48,323 bases of DNA, taken from contig NZ_JGVW01000055.1 in assembly GCF_000687455.2 (NCBI RefSeq), positions 1 through 48,323 on the forward strand. Reading direction: 5' to 3'. The notes below the pieces were generated by a model that saw nothing but the letters and a program-made list of their open reading frames with translations, was not told the DNA's origin and searched no databases. Made by a program: the position numbers and the translations under genes. Below, piece after piece: positions 1 to 8,926 of the stretch; positions within the stretch are counted from its first letter, which is position 1, and every line of letters begins with the position of its first letter. Source of the DNA: Burkholderia sp. lig30 (lineage in GTDB: Bacteria > Pseudomonadota > Gammaproteobacteria > Burkholderiales > Burkholderiaceae).

Positions 1-48
1 ATCAAGGCGAAGACGGGCGCGCCGCTCGACGTGAGCGCCGTTTCGTAA
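1..48 (+). CDS. 3' end of an unidentified gene (partial)
   Basis: An open frame enters from the left edge and stops at a TAA at 46-48, giving a 15-residue tail (IKAKTGAPLDVSAVS). The codons are GC-rich like the neighbouring host genes. A strong terminator lies 90 bases downstream, which supports a real gene end here. The fragment is too short to identify a family, and reading it as coding rests only on position and codon use. Confidence 0.45.
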   Translation: MKAKTGAPLDVSAVS

Positions 49-137
49 GCGCCGTCTCGTAAGCGCGATACGCGCGTTGCGCACGGACGCCCGGCGTTCC
101 TGAATGGAGCGCGCGGCGTCATGAGAGGGGCGCCCCG

Positions 138-174
138 ATCCCTGCTTGGCGGGCTACGCTGAGCAGGGATTTTT
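138..174 (+). terminator. Rho-independent terminator after the partial gene
   Basis: ATCCCTGCT (138-146) pairs perfectly with AGCAGGGAT (162-170) around a 15-nt loop and is followed by a T-run. It separates the partial gene from the hydrolase gene. The rest of 49-372 shows no convincing gene; it should hold the hydrolase promoter, but I see no clear -35/-10 pair. Confidence 0.8.
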
Positions 175-372
175 CATTTGGCAGGCCGTCATGAACGCCA
201 TCTCGTCATGGTGCGTGACGCCGCGCGTTGTGCAGCGCCTGCGGCATGCCGCACACGCCGGGTCGTATCCGGCCCGCCGACCCGACCCCTCGCGCGGAAG
301 CGGTTTACAATCGACCGCATCGGGCGGCGCGGCGGTCGCGCCGCCGCGCCTTCGTTCGACAGGATGCTTCCG

Positions 373-1278
373 ATGCCCACGACTCCAGCGAATTCCCCGG
401 TTCCCCGCATGCGGCGCGTGCAGTGCGCGAGCGCGGCCGGCCTGCATCGCATCGCCTATACGGAATGGGGCGATCCCGCCAATCCGCGCGTGCTGGTCTG
501 CGTGCACGGGCTGACCCGCTCGGGGCGCGACTTCGACCGGCTCGCCGCCGCGCTGTCGGATGCCTATCGCGTCGTCTGCCCGGACGTCGCCGGGCGCGGC
601 CAGTCAGACAGGCTCGGCGATCCGCGGCTCTATGCGATCCCGCAGTACGTCGCCGACATGGTGACGCTGATCGCGCGGCTCGACGTCGAAGCGGTGGACT
701 GGTTCGGCACGTCGATGGGCGGGCTGATCGGCCTCGGGCTCGCCGGGCTTCCGGGCTCGCCGGTGCGACGGATGATCGTCAACGACGTCGGCCCGCACAT
801 CGAGCCGGATGCGCTCGCGCGCATCGGCGAGTATCTTGGCGTCGCGCCGCGCTTTGCGACCGAGCAGGAGGGCATCGATTACCTGACGTCGCTGTCGTTG
901 CCGTTCGGCGCGCTGAGCGCCGACGAATGGCGGGCGCTCAACGCGCCGCTGCTGCGCGCGCTGCCGGAAGGCGGCTTCACGCTGCGCTACGACCCGCGGA
1001 TCGCGGAGCCGTTCAAGGCCGTGACGCCGGAACTGGCCGCGCTCGGCGAGGCCGCGCTGTGGCGCTCGGTCGAGGCGATGGACGCGCAGGTGCTCGTCGT
1101 GCGCGGCGAGTCGTCCGACCTGCTGTCGCGCGAAACGGTCGCCGACATGGTGACGCGCGGCAAGCGCGTGTCGCAGGTCGAGGTCGCCGGAGCCGGCCAC
1201 GCGCCGGCATTCGTGAGCGCGGATCAAATCGCGCTCGCGCGCGGGTTTTTCCTCGGAAACGAAGGGCACGCGTCATAA
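373..1278 (+). CDS. alpha/beta hydrolase
   Basis: The protein has about 301 residues and an alpha/beta-hydrolase fold. The early strand ends in VCVHGLTRSGRDFD, which carries the oxyanion HG motif. The nucleophile elbow is GTSMGG with Ser114. A likely acid residue lies in GESSD and the catalytic histidine in GAGHAP near the C terminus, so the triad appears complete. No signal peptide is visible, so it is probably cytoplasmic, and the substrate cannot be told from sequence. I chose ATG 373 because an AGGA lies 8 bases upstream; ATG 364 is an alternative. The frame is open further upstream to 178, but that part looks non-coding. It sits 80 bases before the RidA gene and may be co-transcribed with it and relA. 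Confidence 0.85.
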   Translation: MPTTPANSPVPRMRRVQCASAAGLHRIAYTEWGDPANPRVLVCVHGLTRSGRDFDRLAAALSDAYRVVCPDVAGRGQSDRLGDPRLYAIPQYVADMVTLIARLDVEAVDWFGTSMGGLIGLGLAGLPGSPVRRMIVNDVGPHIEPDALARIGEYLGVAPRFATEQEGIDYLTSLSLPFGALSADEWRALNAPLLRALPEGGFTLRYDPRIAEPFKAVTPELAALGEAALWRSVEAMDAQVLVVRGESSDLLSRETVADMVTRGKRVSQVEVAGAGHAPAFVSADQIALARGFFLGNEGHAS

Positions 1279-1357
1279 TGTGCGGTTCGGCGTCGCATGG
1301 GCCTGGCTCGCGCGACGCGTCCGCTCCTTTCATCCATCCATTCAATCGGGACATTTC

Positions 1358-1711
1358 ATGGCAGTTATTCGTCACCACGTCGGTGCCCGCCTTTCCGAAA
1401 CCGCCATTCACAACGGCACCGTGTATCTTGCCGGCCAGATCGCCGAAGACACCGCGCAGGACATCCTGGGCCAGACGCGCGAAGTGCTCGGCCACATCGA
1501 TCGTCTGCTTGCCGAAGCAAACAGCGACAAGGCGCACCTGCTGTCGGTGCAGATCTATATCTCCGACATGGCGAATTTCGCGGGCATGAACGAAGTGTGG
1601 GACGCATGGGTCGCGCACGGCGCCACGCCGCCGCGCGCCACCGTCGAAGCGAAGCTCGCGGATCCCGCGTGCCTCGTGGAAATCGTCGTCGTCGCCGCAC
1701 AGCGGAGCTGA
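1358..1711 (+). CDS. RidA/YjgF/YER057c/UK114 family protein
   Basis: This 117-residue protein matches the length of RidA-type enamine/imine deaminases, which hydrolyse reactive 2-aminoacrylate and related imines. The C-terminal signature PPRATVEAKLADPACLVEI contains the arginine that binds the substrate carboxylate in this family, with the usual glutamate later in the motif. N-terminal strands include NGTVYLAGQIAED, typical of the trimeric chorismate-mutase-like fold. The ATG at 1358 is preceded by a weak GGGA. Whether it is a true RidA deaminase or one of the related Rid subfamilies is not settled by eye. It lies between the hydrolase and relA, all on the same strand. Confidence 0.85.
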   Translation: MAVIRHHVGARLSETAIHNGTVYLAGQIAEDTAQDILGQTREVLGHIDRLLAEANSDKAHLLSVQIYISDMANFAGMNEVWDAWVAHGATPPRATVEAKLADPACLVEIVVVAAQRS

Positions 1712-1750
1712 GCGCCGTTTCACGATGACCGTATCCTGCAAGGCCGCCCG

Positions 1751-3994
1751 ATGATCGCCGGTTCCACTTCCAGTCCGTTGGCCGCGTCGCCGTCGTTCGA
1801 CGACGTGCTTGCATTCGTGCGCGAGCACGCGGGCGACGTGCGGCTGTCGTCGGGCGAGCGGCTCGCCGATCACGCGGCGGGCACGGCGTCGATCGTGCGC
1901 ACGCTGAACGTCGATCCGCCCGCAGTGGAGGCGGCGGCGCTGTTTGCGCTGACGCCGCACCTGAGCAATCCGGAGCGCGAGCTTGCCGAGCGCTTCGGCG
2001 ACGAGGTCGCCAGCCTCGTCGCCGACGTGCGCAAGCTGCTGCGGCTCGGCACGGTCAGCCTGCGCGCCGCGCAGAACGCGATGCCGGAGTCGGGGCGCGA
2101 CGCGGCCGCCGCGCGCCGCGCACAGATCGAGGCGCTGCGCAAGATGCTGCTCGCGTTCGCGCAGGATATCCGCGTCGTGCTGATCCGCCTCGCGTCGCGG
2201 CTGCAGTCGCTGCGCTACTACGCGGCGGCGAAGGTCGATCCGCCGCCGGAAGTCGCACGCGAGACGCTCGATATCTACGCGCCGCTCGCGAACCGGCTCG
2301 GCATCTGGCAATTGAAGTGGGAGCTCGAGGATCTCGCGTTCCGCTTCGAGGATCCGGTCACGTACAAGCGGATCGCGAAGCTGCTCGACGAAAAGCGCAT
2401 CGAGCGCGAGGCGTACGTCGCGCAGGCGATCGAGCGCCTGCAGCACGAGCTGGCCGCCGCGCACATCCAGGCGGAGGTGAGCGGGCGCCCGAAACACATC
2501 TACAGCATCTGGCGCAAGATGCGCGGCAAGGAGCTGGATTTCTCCGAGCTGTACGACGTGCGTGCGTTCCGCGTGATCGTGCCCGACATCAAGGATTGCT
2601 ATACGGTGCTCGGGATCGTGCATCACCTGTGGCAGCCGGTGCCGAAGGAATTCGACGATTACATCTCGCGCCCGAAGCCGAACGGCTACAAATCGCTGCA
2701 CACGGTCGTGATCGGCGACGACGGGCGCGCGTTCGAAGTGCAGATCCGCACGCAGGAGATGCACCGCTTCGCCGAATACGGCGTCGCCGCGCACTGGCGC
2801 TACAAGGAAGCGGGCGCGCGCGGCTACGGCGGCCAGTTCTCGGCGAGCGACAAGTACGACGAGAAGATCGCGTGGCTGCGCCAGCTGCTCGCATGGAAGG
2901 ACGACGTCGAGGACGGCGCGGCCACGAGCGCGGCGGGTGGCAAGGCGTGGGCGCAGTTGCGCGAGACGACGCTCGACGACGACCACATCTATGTGCTGAC
3001 GCCGCAGGCGCGCGTGATCGCGCTGCCGCAGGGCGCGACGCCGCTGGATTTCGCGTACTACCTGCACAGCGAGCTCGGCCACCGTTGCCGCGGCGCGCGT
3101 GTCGAGGGCGCGATGGTGCCGCTCAACACGGCGCTGTCGAACGGCCAGACGGTCGAGATCGTGTCGGTGAAGGAGGGCGGCCCGTCGCGCGACTGGCTGA
3201 ATCCGCAGCTCGGCTACCTGCAGAGCCCGCGCGCGCGGCAGAAGGTGCGCGCGTGGTTCAACGCGATCGAGCAGCAGGAGAACATCGCGCACGGGCGCGC
3301 GCTCGTCGAGAAGACGTTGCAGCGCGAAGGCAGGACGTCGGTCAATCTCGACAATCTCGCCGCGAAGCTCGGCTTCAAGTCGCAGGACGACCTGTTCTCG
3401 GCTGTCGGCAAGGAGGAGTTCAGCCTGCGCCACGTCGAGCACGCGCTGTCGGATGCACCGCCGGCGGAGCCGGCGTCCGAGGCGCCCGCCGATTTCGAGA
3501 AGCGCGGCAGTGGCGCGAGCGTCGCGCACGGCGCATCGACGGGCGTGCTGGTGGTGGGCGTCGATGCGCTGCTGACCCAGCTCGCGCGCTGCTGCCGGCC
3601 GGCGCCGCCCGATCCGATCAGCGGCTTCGTCACGCGCGGCAAGGGTATGTCGATCCATCGCAGCGACTGCGCGACGTTCCGCCGGATGGCGGAGCGCGCG
3701 CCCGAGCGCGTGCTGCAGACCACCTGGTCGGCCGATGTGCTCGGCGGGCGCGGTGCGTCGGTCTACCCGGTCGACCTGATGATCGAGGCGAGCGACCGGC
3801 AGGGGTTGCTGCGCGACATCTCGGAAGTCTTCGCGCGCGAGAAAATGAACGTGGTCGGCGTGAAGACGCAGAGCCGCCGCAACGCGGCGTTCATGCAGTT
3901 CACGGTCGAGGTGTCGAATGCGGCGCAGGTGCAGCGCGCGTGCACGCTGCTTGGCGAGGTGGCGGGCGTGGTGCGCGCAGGCCGGAAGGCCTGA
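1751..3994 (+). CDS. relA: (p)ppGpp synthetase RelA
   Basis: The 747-residue protein has the long RSH layout: an N-terminal HD-like domain, a RelA/SpoT synthetase domain (roughly residues 250-360), a TGS domain (about 410-475) and a C-terminal ACT domain (about 670-747). The HD-domain motif is degenerate: LFALTPHL stands where bifunctional enzymes have the His-Asp pair, so hydrolase activity is probably lost. The synthetase carries E300-F-D-D303, the acidic EXDD signature of RelA-type synthetases rather than the RXKD of bifunctional SpoT, followed by the nucleotide-binding NGYKSLHT. It should act at stalled ribosomes in the stringent response. Domain boundaries are estimates. A 98-bp gap with a tRNA promoter follows. 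Confidence 0.95.
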   Translation: MIAGSTSSPLAASPSFDDVLAFVREHAGDVRLSSGERLADHAAGTASIVRTLNVDPPAVEAAALFALTPHLSNPERELAERFGDEVASLVADVRKLLRLGTVSLRAAQNAMPESGRDAAAARRAQIEALRKMLLAFAQDIRVVLIRLASRLQSLRYYAAAKVDPPPEVARETLDIYAPLANRLGIWQLKWELEDLAFRFEDPVTYKRIAKLLDEKRIEREAYVAQAIERLQHELAAAHIQAEVSGRPKHIYSIWRKMRGKELDFSELYDVRAFRVIVPDIKDCYTVLGIVHHLWQPVPKEFDDYISRPKPNGYKSLHTVVIGDDGRAFEVQIRTQEMHRFAEYGVAAHWRYKEAGARGYGGQFSASDKYDEKIAWLRQLLAWKDDVEDGAATSAAGGKAWAQLRETTLDDDHIYVLTPQARVIALPQGATPLDFAYYLHSELGHRCRGARVEGAMVPLNTALSNGQTVEIVSVKEGGPSRDWLNPQLGYLQSPRARQKVRAWFNAIEQQENIAHGRALVEKTLQREGRTSVNLDNLAAKLGFKSQDDLFSAVGKEEFSLRHVEHALSDAPPAEPASEAPADFEKRGSGASVAHGASTGVLVVGVDALLTQLARCCRPAPPDPISGFVTRGKGMSIHRSDCATFRRMAERAPERVLQTTWSADVLGGRGASVYPVDLMIEASDRQGLLRDISEVFAREKMNVVGVKTQSRRNAAFMQFTVEVSNAAQVQRACTLLGEVAGVVRAGRKA

Positions 3995-4051
3995 TGCGGC
4001 GGTCGGCGGCGGGCCGCGCTGAAAAAAATTGGCAGCGAACGCATAAAACCC

Positions 4052-4080
4052 TTGCCAAGTGAATATCAGGTCCATATAAT
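4052..4080 (+). promoter_or_regulatory. sigma70-type promoter of tRNA-Val
   Basis: TTGCCA (4052-4057) and a perfect TATAAT (4075-4080) are separated by exactly 17 bases. The -10 box ends 12 bases before the mature tRNA 5' end, which fits a short 5' leader trimmed by RNase P. It is the best promoter match in the window. Confidence 0.85.
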
Positions 4081-4092
4081 TTCAGCTTCTTC

Positions 4093-4169
4093 AGGCTCGT
4101 AGCTCAGCTGGTTAGAGCACCACCTTGACATGGTGGGGGTCGTTGGTTCGAGTCCAATCGAGCCTACCA
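4093..4169 (+). tRNA. tRNA-Val (anticodon GAC)
   Basis: The 77-nt sequence folds as a cloverleaf. The acceptor stem is AGGCTCG/CGAGCCT (7 bp). The D arm is GCTC...GAGC. The anticodon stem is CCACC/GGTGG with loop TTGACAT, giving anticodon GAC for valine. The T arm is GTTGG/CCAAT with loop TTCGAGT. ACCA at the 3' end supplies the discriminator A and an encoded CCA. It has its own promoter upstream and reads toward thrS. Confidence 0.97.
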
Positions 4170-4328
4170 ACGAACAGGAGTGTCCGGCTTGCCGGGTACT
4201 CGAGGCAGTAAAACATTGACCGCGTATAAGGCGAATACGGTTATGACACCGCGAACGTTGACCGAAACGGTTTCGGAGCGACGCTAGTCGGGGAACGTCT
4301 TCGCCCTTGCGGTTGGTTGAAGTATCGA

Positions 4329-4363
4329 ATGCGGCCCCTCGAAAGCGGGGCCGCATTTTTTTT
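4329..4363 (+). terminator. Rho-independent terminator between tRNA-Val and thrS
   Basis: TGCGGCCCC pairs with a GGGGCCGCA arm around a short loop, followed by eight T residues. It lies 160 bases after the tRNA and 56 bases before thrS. It probably ends the tRNA transcript; a role in attenuating thrS is possible but there is no visible antiterminator. No gene is seen in 4170-4418. Confidence 0.9.
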
Positions 4364-4418
4364 GTCTTTTTAATGCGTTGTTTGCCTGCCGCGCACTGCC
4401 GGCATCACGGAGATTGCT

Positions 4419-6326
4419 ATGGTTTCGATACGCCTGCCTGACGGCTCAGTTCGACAATACGAGCATCCGGTGACCGTCGCCGAAGTGGCGGCCTCGATCG
4501 GTCCCGGTCTCGCGAAGGCTGCGCTCGGCGGCAAGCTCGATGGCGAGCTCGTGGATACGTCCGCGGTGATCGATCGCGACGCGTCGCTCGCGATCGTCAC
4601 GGACAAGGATGCGGACGGCCTCGACATCATCCGTCACTCGACGGCGCACTTGCTCGCCTACGCGGTGAAGGGGTTGTATCCGGATGCGCAGGTGACGATC
4701 GGTCCCGTGATCGACAATGGTTTCTACTACGACTTCTCGTATCACCGCCCGTTTACGCCGGAAGATCTGGAGAAGATCGAAAAGCGCATGCAGGAGCTCG
4801 TGAAGAAGGACGAGCCGGTGTCGCGTCGCGTGGTCTCGCGTGACGATGCGGTCGCGTATTTCCGCGGCATCGGCGAGAAGTACAAGGCCGAGATCATCGA
4901 GTCGATTCCGGTGAGCGACGACATCAGGCTGTATTCGCACGGCGGCTTCACCGACCTGTGCCGCGGCCCGCACGTCCCGTCGACGGGCAAGCTGAAGGTC
5001 TTCAAGCTGATGAAGGTCGCGGGCGCGTACTGGCGCGGCGATTCGAAGAACGAGCAGCTGCAGCGGATCTACGGCACGGCCTGGACGAAGAAGGAAGACC
5101 AGGACGCGTACCTTCACATGCTCGAGGAAGCGGAAAAGCGCGACCATCGCAAGCTCGGCAAGCAGCTCGACCTGTTCCACATGCAGGACGAGTCGCCGGG
5201 CATGGTGTTCTGGCACCCGAAGGGCTGGACGCTGTGGCAGCAGGTCGAGCAGTACATGCGCCGCCGCGTGAACGACGCCGGCTATCTCGAGATCAAGACG
5301 CCGATGATCATGGACCGCTCGCTGTGGGAAGCGTCCGGTCACTGGCAGAACTACCGCGAGAACATGTTCACGACGGAATCGGAGAAGCGTGACTACGCGA
5401 TCAAGCCGATGAACTGTCCGGGGCACGTCCAGGTGTTCAAGCACGGCCTGCGCTCGTATCGCGACCTGCCGCTGCGCTACGCGGAATTCGGCTCGTGCCA
5501 CCGCAACGAGGCGTCGGGCGCGCTGCACGGCCTGATGCGCGTGCGCGGGTTCGTGCAGGACGACGCGCACATCTTCTGTACCGAAGACCAGTTCATCTCC
5601 GAGTCGATCGCGTTCAACACGCTGGCGATGAGCGTCTACAAGGATTTCGGCTTCGAGCACATCGACATCAAGTTGTCGCTGCGTCCGGAGCAGCGCGCGG
5701 GCACGGACGAGACCTGGGATCGTGCCGAGCAGGGCCTGCGCGACGCGCTGACGGCGTGCGGCCTCAAGTGGGAAGAGCTGCCGGGCGAGGGCGCGTTCTA
5801 CGGCCCGAAGATCGAATACCACATCAAGGATGCGCTCGGCCGCTCGTGGCAATGCGGCACGCTGCAGCTCGACATGGTGCTGCCGGAGCGCCTCGGCGCG
5901 GAGTACGTCGCCGAAGACAACAGCCGCCGCCGGCCAGTCATGCTGCACCGGGCGATCGTCGGCTCGATGGAGCGTTTTCTCGGCATTCTGATCGAGCACC
6001 ATGCCGGTGCGATGCCGGTCTGGCTCGCGCCGTACCAGGCTGTTGTGCTCAATATCGCCGAAAGTCAGGCCGAATACGCGCAATCTCTGGCCCAATCGTT
6101 GCAAAAACAAGGGGTTAGGGTGGCGGCTGATTTGCGTAACGAGAAAATTAGCTATAAAATACGCGAGCACACGCTGGAAAAGGTGCCTTATCTGCTCGTC
6201 GTGGGCGACAAGGAGCGTGATGCACAAACGGTAGCCGTGCGTGCCCGTGGCGGCGTCGATCTGGGCGTGATGCCGATCGATGCCTTCGTTGAGCGTCTGC
6301 AGGAAGACCTGCGCTCGTTCAAGTAA
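4419..6326 (+). CDS. thrS: threonyl-tRNA synthetase
   Basis: The 635-residue class II synthetase charges tRNA-Thr with threonine. It begins with a TGS domain (about 1-61). An editing domain follows, with the HxxxH motif HSTAH and the Cys/His pair in TDLCRGPH. The catalytic core has the zinc-binding cysteine in MNCPGH, motif 2 around [15 protein letters not shown], and motif 3 in [14 protein letters not shown]. The C-terminal anticodon-binding domain starts near residue 535. Length matches the bacterial family. ATG 4419 is preceded by CGGAGA at good spacing. It heads the thrS-infC-rpmI-rplT-pheST-ihfA cluster. The last 200 bases are noticeably richer in A/T than the rest of the gene. Confidence 0.97.
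   Translation: MVSIRLPDGSVRQYEHPVTVAEVAASIGPGLAKAALGGKLDGELVDTSAVIDRDASLAIVTDKDADGLDIIRHSTAHLLAYAVKGLYPDAQVTIGPVIDNGFYYDFSYHRPFTPEDLEKIEKRMQELVKKDEPVSRRVVSRDDAVAYFRGIGEKYKAEIIESIPVSDDIRLYSHGGFTDLCRGPHVPSTGKLKVFKLMKVAGAYWRGDSKNEQLQRIYGTAWTKKEDQDAYLHMLEEAEKRDHRKLGKQLDLFHMQDESPGMVFWHPKGWTLWQQVEQYMRRRVNDAGYLEIKTPMIMDRSLWEASGHWQNYRENMFTTESEKRDYAIKPMNCPGHVQVFKHGLRSYRDLPLRYAEFGSCHRNEASGALHGLMRVRGFVQDDAHIFCTEDQFISESIAFNTLAMSVYKDFGFEHIDIKLSLRPEQRAGTDETWDRAEQGLRDALTACGLKWEELPGEGAFYGPKIEYHIKDALGRSWQCGTLQLDMVLPERLGAEYVAEDNSRRRPVMLHRAIVGSMERFLGILIEHHAGAMPVWLAPYQAVVLNIAESQAEYAQSLAQSLQKQGVRVAADLRNEKISYKIREHTLEKVPYLLVVGDKERDAQTVAVRARGGVDLGVMPIDAFVERLQEDLRSFK
6134..6160 (+). promoter_or_regulatory. possible internal promoter for infC inside thrS
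   Basis: Within an A/T-rich patch near the thrS 3' end there is TATAAAAT (6153-6160), with a weak TTGCGT upstream at about 15-base spacing. Enteric bacteria are known to transcribe infC from promoters inside thrS, so this is a plausible counterpart. The -35 match and spacing are poor, hence the low confidence. Confidence 0.35.
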
Positions 6327-6375
6327 CCGCCCTGGCAGCGCGGCTCGTTTTTTTAATTTTTAGAGGAAACGTAAC

Positions 6376-6900
6376 ATCGCTACTGATAAGTCGTCGCATC
6401 GCATCAACGGTGAAATCACTGCGCCGGAAGTGCGTCTGGTCGGGGTCGAGAACGAAGCGCTCGGTATCGTAAAACTCGCTGATGCCTTCCGTAAATCGGA
6501 AGAGCTGGATGTTGACCTGGTGGAAATCGCGCCGCAAGCGGTTCCGCCGGTTTGCCGTCTGATGGATTACGGCAAGTTCAAGTACCAGGAAGCGAAGAAG
6601 CAGCACGAAGCGAAGCTCAAGCAGAAGGTCATCCAGGTGAAGGAAGTGAAATTCCGCCCGGGTACCGATGACGGTGATTACAACGTCAAGCTTCGCAATC
6701 TGCTGCGCTTCCTCGAAGAGGGCGACAAGACGAAGATCACGTTGCGTTTCCGCGGCCGTGAGATGGCCCACCAGGAAATCGGCATGCGGATGCTTGAGCG
6801 TCTGCGCGCCGACCTCGACGAAGTCGGCCAGGTCGAGCAGATGCCGAAGATGGAAGGGCGCCAGATGATCATGGTGCTCTCGCCGAAGAAGAAGAAGTAA
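6376..6900 (+). CDS. infC: translation initiation factor IF-3 (ATC start)
   Basis: The 174-residue IF3 binds the 30S subunit, helps check start-codon pairing and prevents premature 50S joining. The N domain begins [19 protein letters not shown], and the C domain contains [17 protein letters not shown] and ends in a lysine tail. The conserved N terminus shows that translation must begin upstream of any in-frame ATG or GTG. The codon at the expected place is ATC (6376), with AGAGGA 8 bases before it. Non-standard starts in infC are known: IF3 discriminates against its own start and so limits its own synthesis. It lies 49 bases after thrS. Confidence 0.95.
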   Translation: MATDKSSHRINGEITAPEVRLVGVENEALGIVKLADAFRKSEELDVDLVEIAPQAVPPVCRLMDYGKFKYQEAKKQHEAKLKQKVIQVKEVKFRPGTDDGDYNVKLRNLLRFLEEGDKTKITLRFRGREMAHQEIGMRMLERLRADLDEVGQVEQMPKMEGRQMIMVLSPKKKK

Positions 6901-6904
6901 CGGG

Positions 6905-6927
6905 CTTGCGCGCGGGTCGCGCGCAAG
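6905..6927 (+). other. perfect hairpin in the infC-rpmI leader
   Basis: CTTGCGCGC (6905-6913) and GCGCGCAAG (6919-6927) form a 9-bp stem with a GGGTC loop, directly after the infC stop. No T-run follows, so it is not a classical terminator. The infC-rpmI gap is unusually long (192 bases) for this operon. In E. coli L20 represses this operon through an mRNA structure nearby, so a regulatory role is possible. Confidence 0.5.
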
Positions 6928-7092
6928 TTCGGAAGTGGTTCGGCACGTCGCCCGGTCAGGGCGGCGCGCCAGAAACGACAGTGGCCGCGCATGCGGCGCG
7001 CTGTACACAAGTGGACTGGGTTTCGAAGGGCGGGTTGAGGGCGCAAGCCAACCGCACACCCATCTCCATCTAATAAACTGGAGTTGTTCGTC

Positions 7093-7290
7093 ATGCCTAA
7101 GATGAAGACCAAGAAGAGCGCTGCAAAGCGCTTCGTGGTGCGTCCGGGCGGTACCGTCAAGCGCGGTCAAGCCTTCAAGCGTCACATCCTGACCAAGAAA
7201 ACCACGAAGAACAAGCGTCACCTGCGCGGCGCCACGGCAGTTCATGATTCCGATCTGAACTCCGTCCGCGCGATGCTCCCGTTCGCGTAA
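7093..7290 (+). CDS. rpmI: 50S ribosomal protein L35
   Basis: The 65-residue, strongly basic protein starts [14 protein letters not shown] and contains [16 protein letters not shown], the conserved L35 core. Length matches the family. ATG 7093 follows a GGAG at 7080-7083; an in-frame TTG at 7084 is possible but would add residues not found in L35. It is followed 30 bases later by rplT. Confidence 0.97.
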
Positions 7291-7320
7291 CCCCTCAACA
7301 GATACTCACAGGAGAGAAAC

Positions 7321-7680
7321 ATGCCTCGAGTCAAACGTGGGGTAACCGCACGGGCCCGTCACAAGAAGATCATCAAGCTGGCCAAGGGTTATCGCGGTCG
7401 CCGCAATAACGTCTACCGCATCGCCAAGCAGGCGGTGATGCGTGCAGGCCAGTACGCTTACCGCGATCGCCGCAACAAGAAGCGTGTGTTCCGCGCACTG
7501 TGGATCACGCGTATCAACGCGGCTGTCCGTCAGCACGACATGACCTACAGCGTGTTCATCAACGGCCTGAAGAAGGCGTCGATCGAACTCGACCGCAAGG
7601 TGCTGGCTGACATGGCGGTGTTCGACAAGGCTGCTTTTGCTGCGATCGTCAAGCAGGTGAAAGCCGCCGTTGCAGCCTAA
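7321..7680 (+). CDS. rplT: 50S ribosomal protein L20
   Basis: The 119-residue basic protein has the L20 N terminus [16 protein letters not shown] followed by the long helix [11 protein letters not shown] and the globular C-terminal domain. L20 is needed early in 50S assembly and in E. coli also represses its own operon. The start has a strong AGGAGAG. A terminator lies between it and pheS. Confidence 0.98.
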   Translation: MPRVKRGVTARARHKKIIKLAKGYRGRRNNVYRIAKQAVMRAGQYAYRDRRNKKRVFRALWITRINAAVRQHDMTYSVFINGLKKASIELDRKVLADMAVFDKAAFAAIVKQVKAAVAA

Positions 7681-7748
7681 TTGAGAAATTAGCACTGCGT
7701 GGTTAGTTGCAGCGACGTTCCGGTAGTCTCGGCCGCTGCAGCGAAAAC

Positions 7749-7772
7749 GGGGCTCTTCCGAGCCCCTTTTTT
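7749..7772 (+). terminator. terminator/attenuator between rplT and pheS
   Basis: GGGGCTC (7749-7755) pairs with GAGCCCC (7760-7766) over a TTCC loop and is followed by six T residues. A second stem, TGCAGCG (7708-7714) with CGCTGCA (7734-7740), sits just upstream. No phenylalanine-rich leader peptide is visible, so classical attenuation as in E. coli pheST is not supported. It probably ends the infC-rpmI-rplT unit. Confidence 0.85.
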
Positions 7773-7828
7773 GTTGGTCGGGCGATTTCGCTCGCCGAAA
7801 ACGAATGACGTTGGAAATGATGGGATCT

Positions 7829-8842
7829 ATGGATCTGGACCAGATTGTCGCCGACGCGCAGCAGTCCTTCGAACAGGCTGCCGACATCACCACGCTCGAA
7901 AACGAGAAAGCCCGCTTCCTCGGCAAGTCGGGGGCGTTGACCGAGTTGCTGAAGGGCCTCGGCAAGCTCGATCCCGAAGCGCGCAAGACCGAAGGCGCGC
8001 GCATCAATGTCGTGAAGCAGCAGGTTGAAGCCGCGCTGACGGCGCGCCGCCAGGCGCTTGCCGACGCGCTGCTGAACCAGCGTCTCGCGGCCGAGGCGAT
8101 CGACGTCACGCTGCCGGGCCGCGGCGCCGGCGCGGGCAGTCTGCACCCGGTGATGCGCACGTGGGAACGCGTCGAACAGATTTTCCGCACGATCGGCTTC
8201 GACGTGGCCGACGGCCCCGAGATCGAAACCGACTGGTACAACTTCACGTCGCTGAACAGCCCGGAGAACCATCCGGCGCGCTCGATGCAGGACACGTTCT
8301 ACGTCGACGGCAAGGATGCCGACGGCCGTCCGCTGCTGCTGCGCACGCACACGAGCCCGATGCAGGTGCGTTACGCGCGCATGAACCGTCCGCCGATCAA
8401 GGTGATCGCACCGGGCCGCACGTACCGCGTCGACAGCGACGCGACCCACTCGCCGATGTTCAATCAGGTCGAGGGTCTGTGGATCGACGAGAACATCAGC
8501 TTCGCCGACCTGAAGGGCGTCTACACCGATTTCCTGAAGAAATTCTTCGAGCGCGACGACATCCTCGTGCGCTTCCGCCCGTCGTATTTCCCGTTTACGG
8601 AACCGTCGGCCGAGATCGACATGATGTTCGAGCACGGCAAGAACGCCGGCAAGTGGCTCGAAATCTCCGGCTCGGGGCAGGTGCACCCGACCGTGATCCG
8701 CAACATGGGCCTCGATCCCGAGCGCTACATCGGCTTCGCGTTCGGCAGCGGCCTCGAGCGCCTGACGATGCTGCGCTACGGCGTGCAGGATCTGCGCCTG
8801 TTCTTCGAGAACGACCTGCGCTTCCTGCGCCAGTTCGCGTAA
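7829..8842 (+). CDS. pheS: phenylalanyl-tRNA synthetase alpha subunit
   Basis: The 337-residue catalytic subunit forms an (alpha-beta)2 enzyme with PheT and charges tRNA-Phe. An N-terminal coiled coil (about 1-100) is followed by the class II core. Motif 2 surrounds [21 protein letters not shown] and motif 3 is the glycine-rich [17 protein letters not shown] near the C terminus. I chose ATG 7829 ([11 protein letters not shown]) because it matches the usual family N terminus and is preceded by a GGGA; the frame is open back to 7805. pheT starts 84 bases downstream. Confidence 0.97.
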   Translation: MDLDQIVADAQQSFEQAADITTLENEKARFLGKSGALTELLKGLGKLDPEARKTEGARINVVKQQVEAALTARRQALADALLNQRLAAEAIDVTLPGRGAGAGSLHPVMRTWERVEQIFRTIGFDVADGPEIETDWYNFTSLNSPENHPARSMQDTFYVDGKDADGRPLLLRTHTSPMQVRYARMNRPPIKVIAPGRTYRVDSDATHSPMFNQVEGLWIDENISFADLKGVYTDFLKKFFERDDILVRFRPSYFPFTEPSAEIDMMFEHGKNAGKWLEISGSGQVHPTVIRNMGLDPERYIGFAFGSGLERLTMLRYGVQDLRLFFENDLRFLRQFA

Positions 8843-8926
8843 CGCGCCGCCACTGCGCCGACTTGTGCCCGCGCAGGCCCCTCGGGCGCCGGGCGTCGAT
8901 CTAACCTGTTTCGAACGTAGACATCC

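Noticed and set aside
1013..4075. 1020-codon leftward open frame opposite the hydrolase, RidA and relA genes
   Set aside because: It is antisense to three well-supported genes, its translation is Arg/Ala/His-rich without domains, and long antisense frames are common at high GC.
4446..6227. 593-codon leftward frame opposite thrS
   Set aside because: It is antisense to a certain synthetase gene and has Arg/His/Val-rich low-complexity sequence.
7681..7828. Possible phenylalanine leader peptide for pheST attenuation
   Set aside because: No short frame rich in Phe codons precedes the terminator at 7749-7772.
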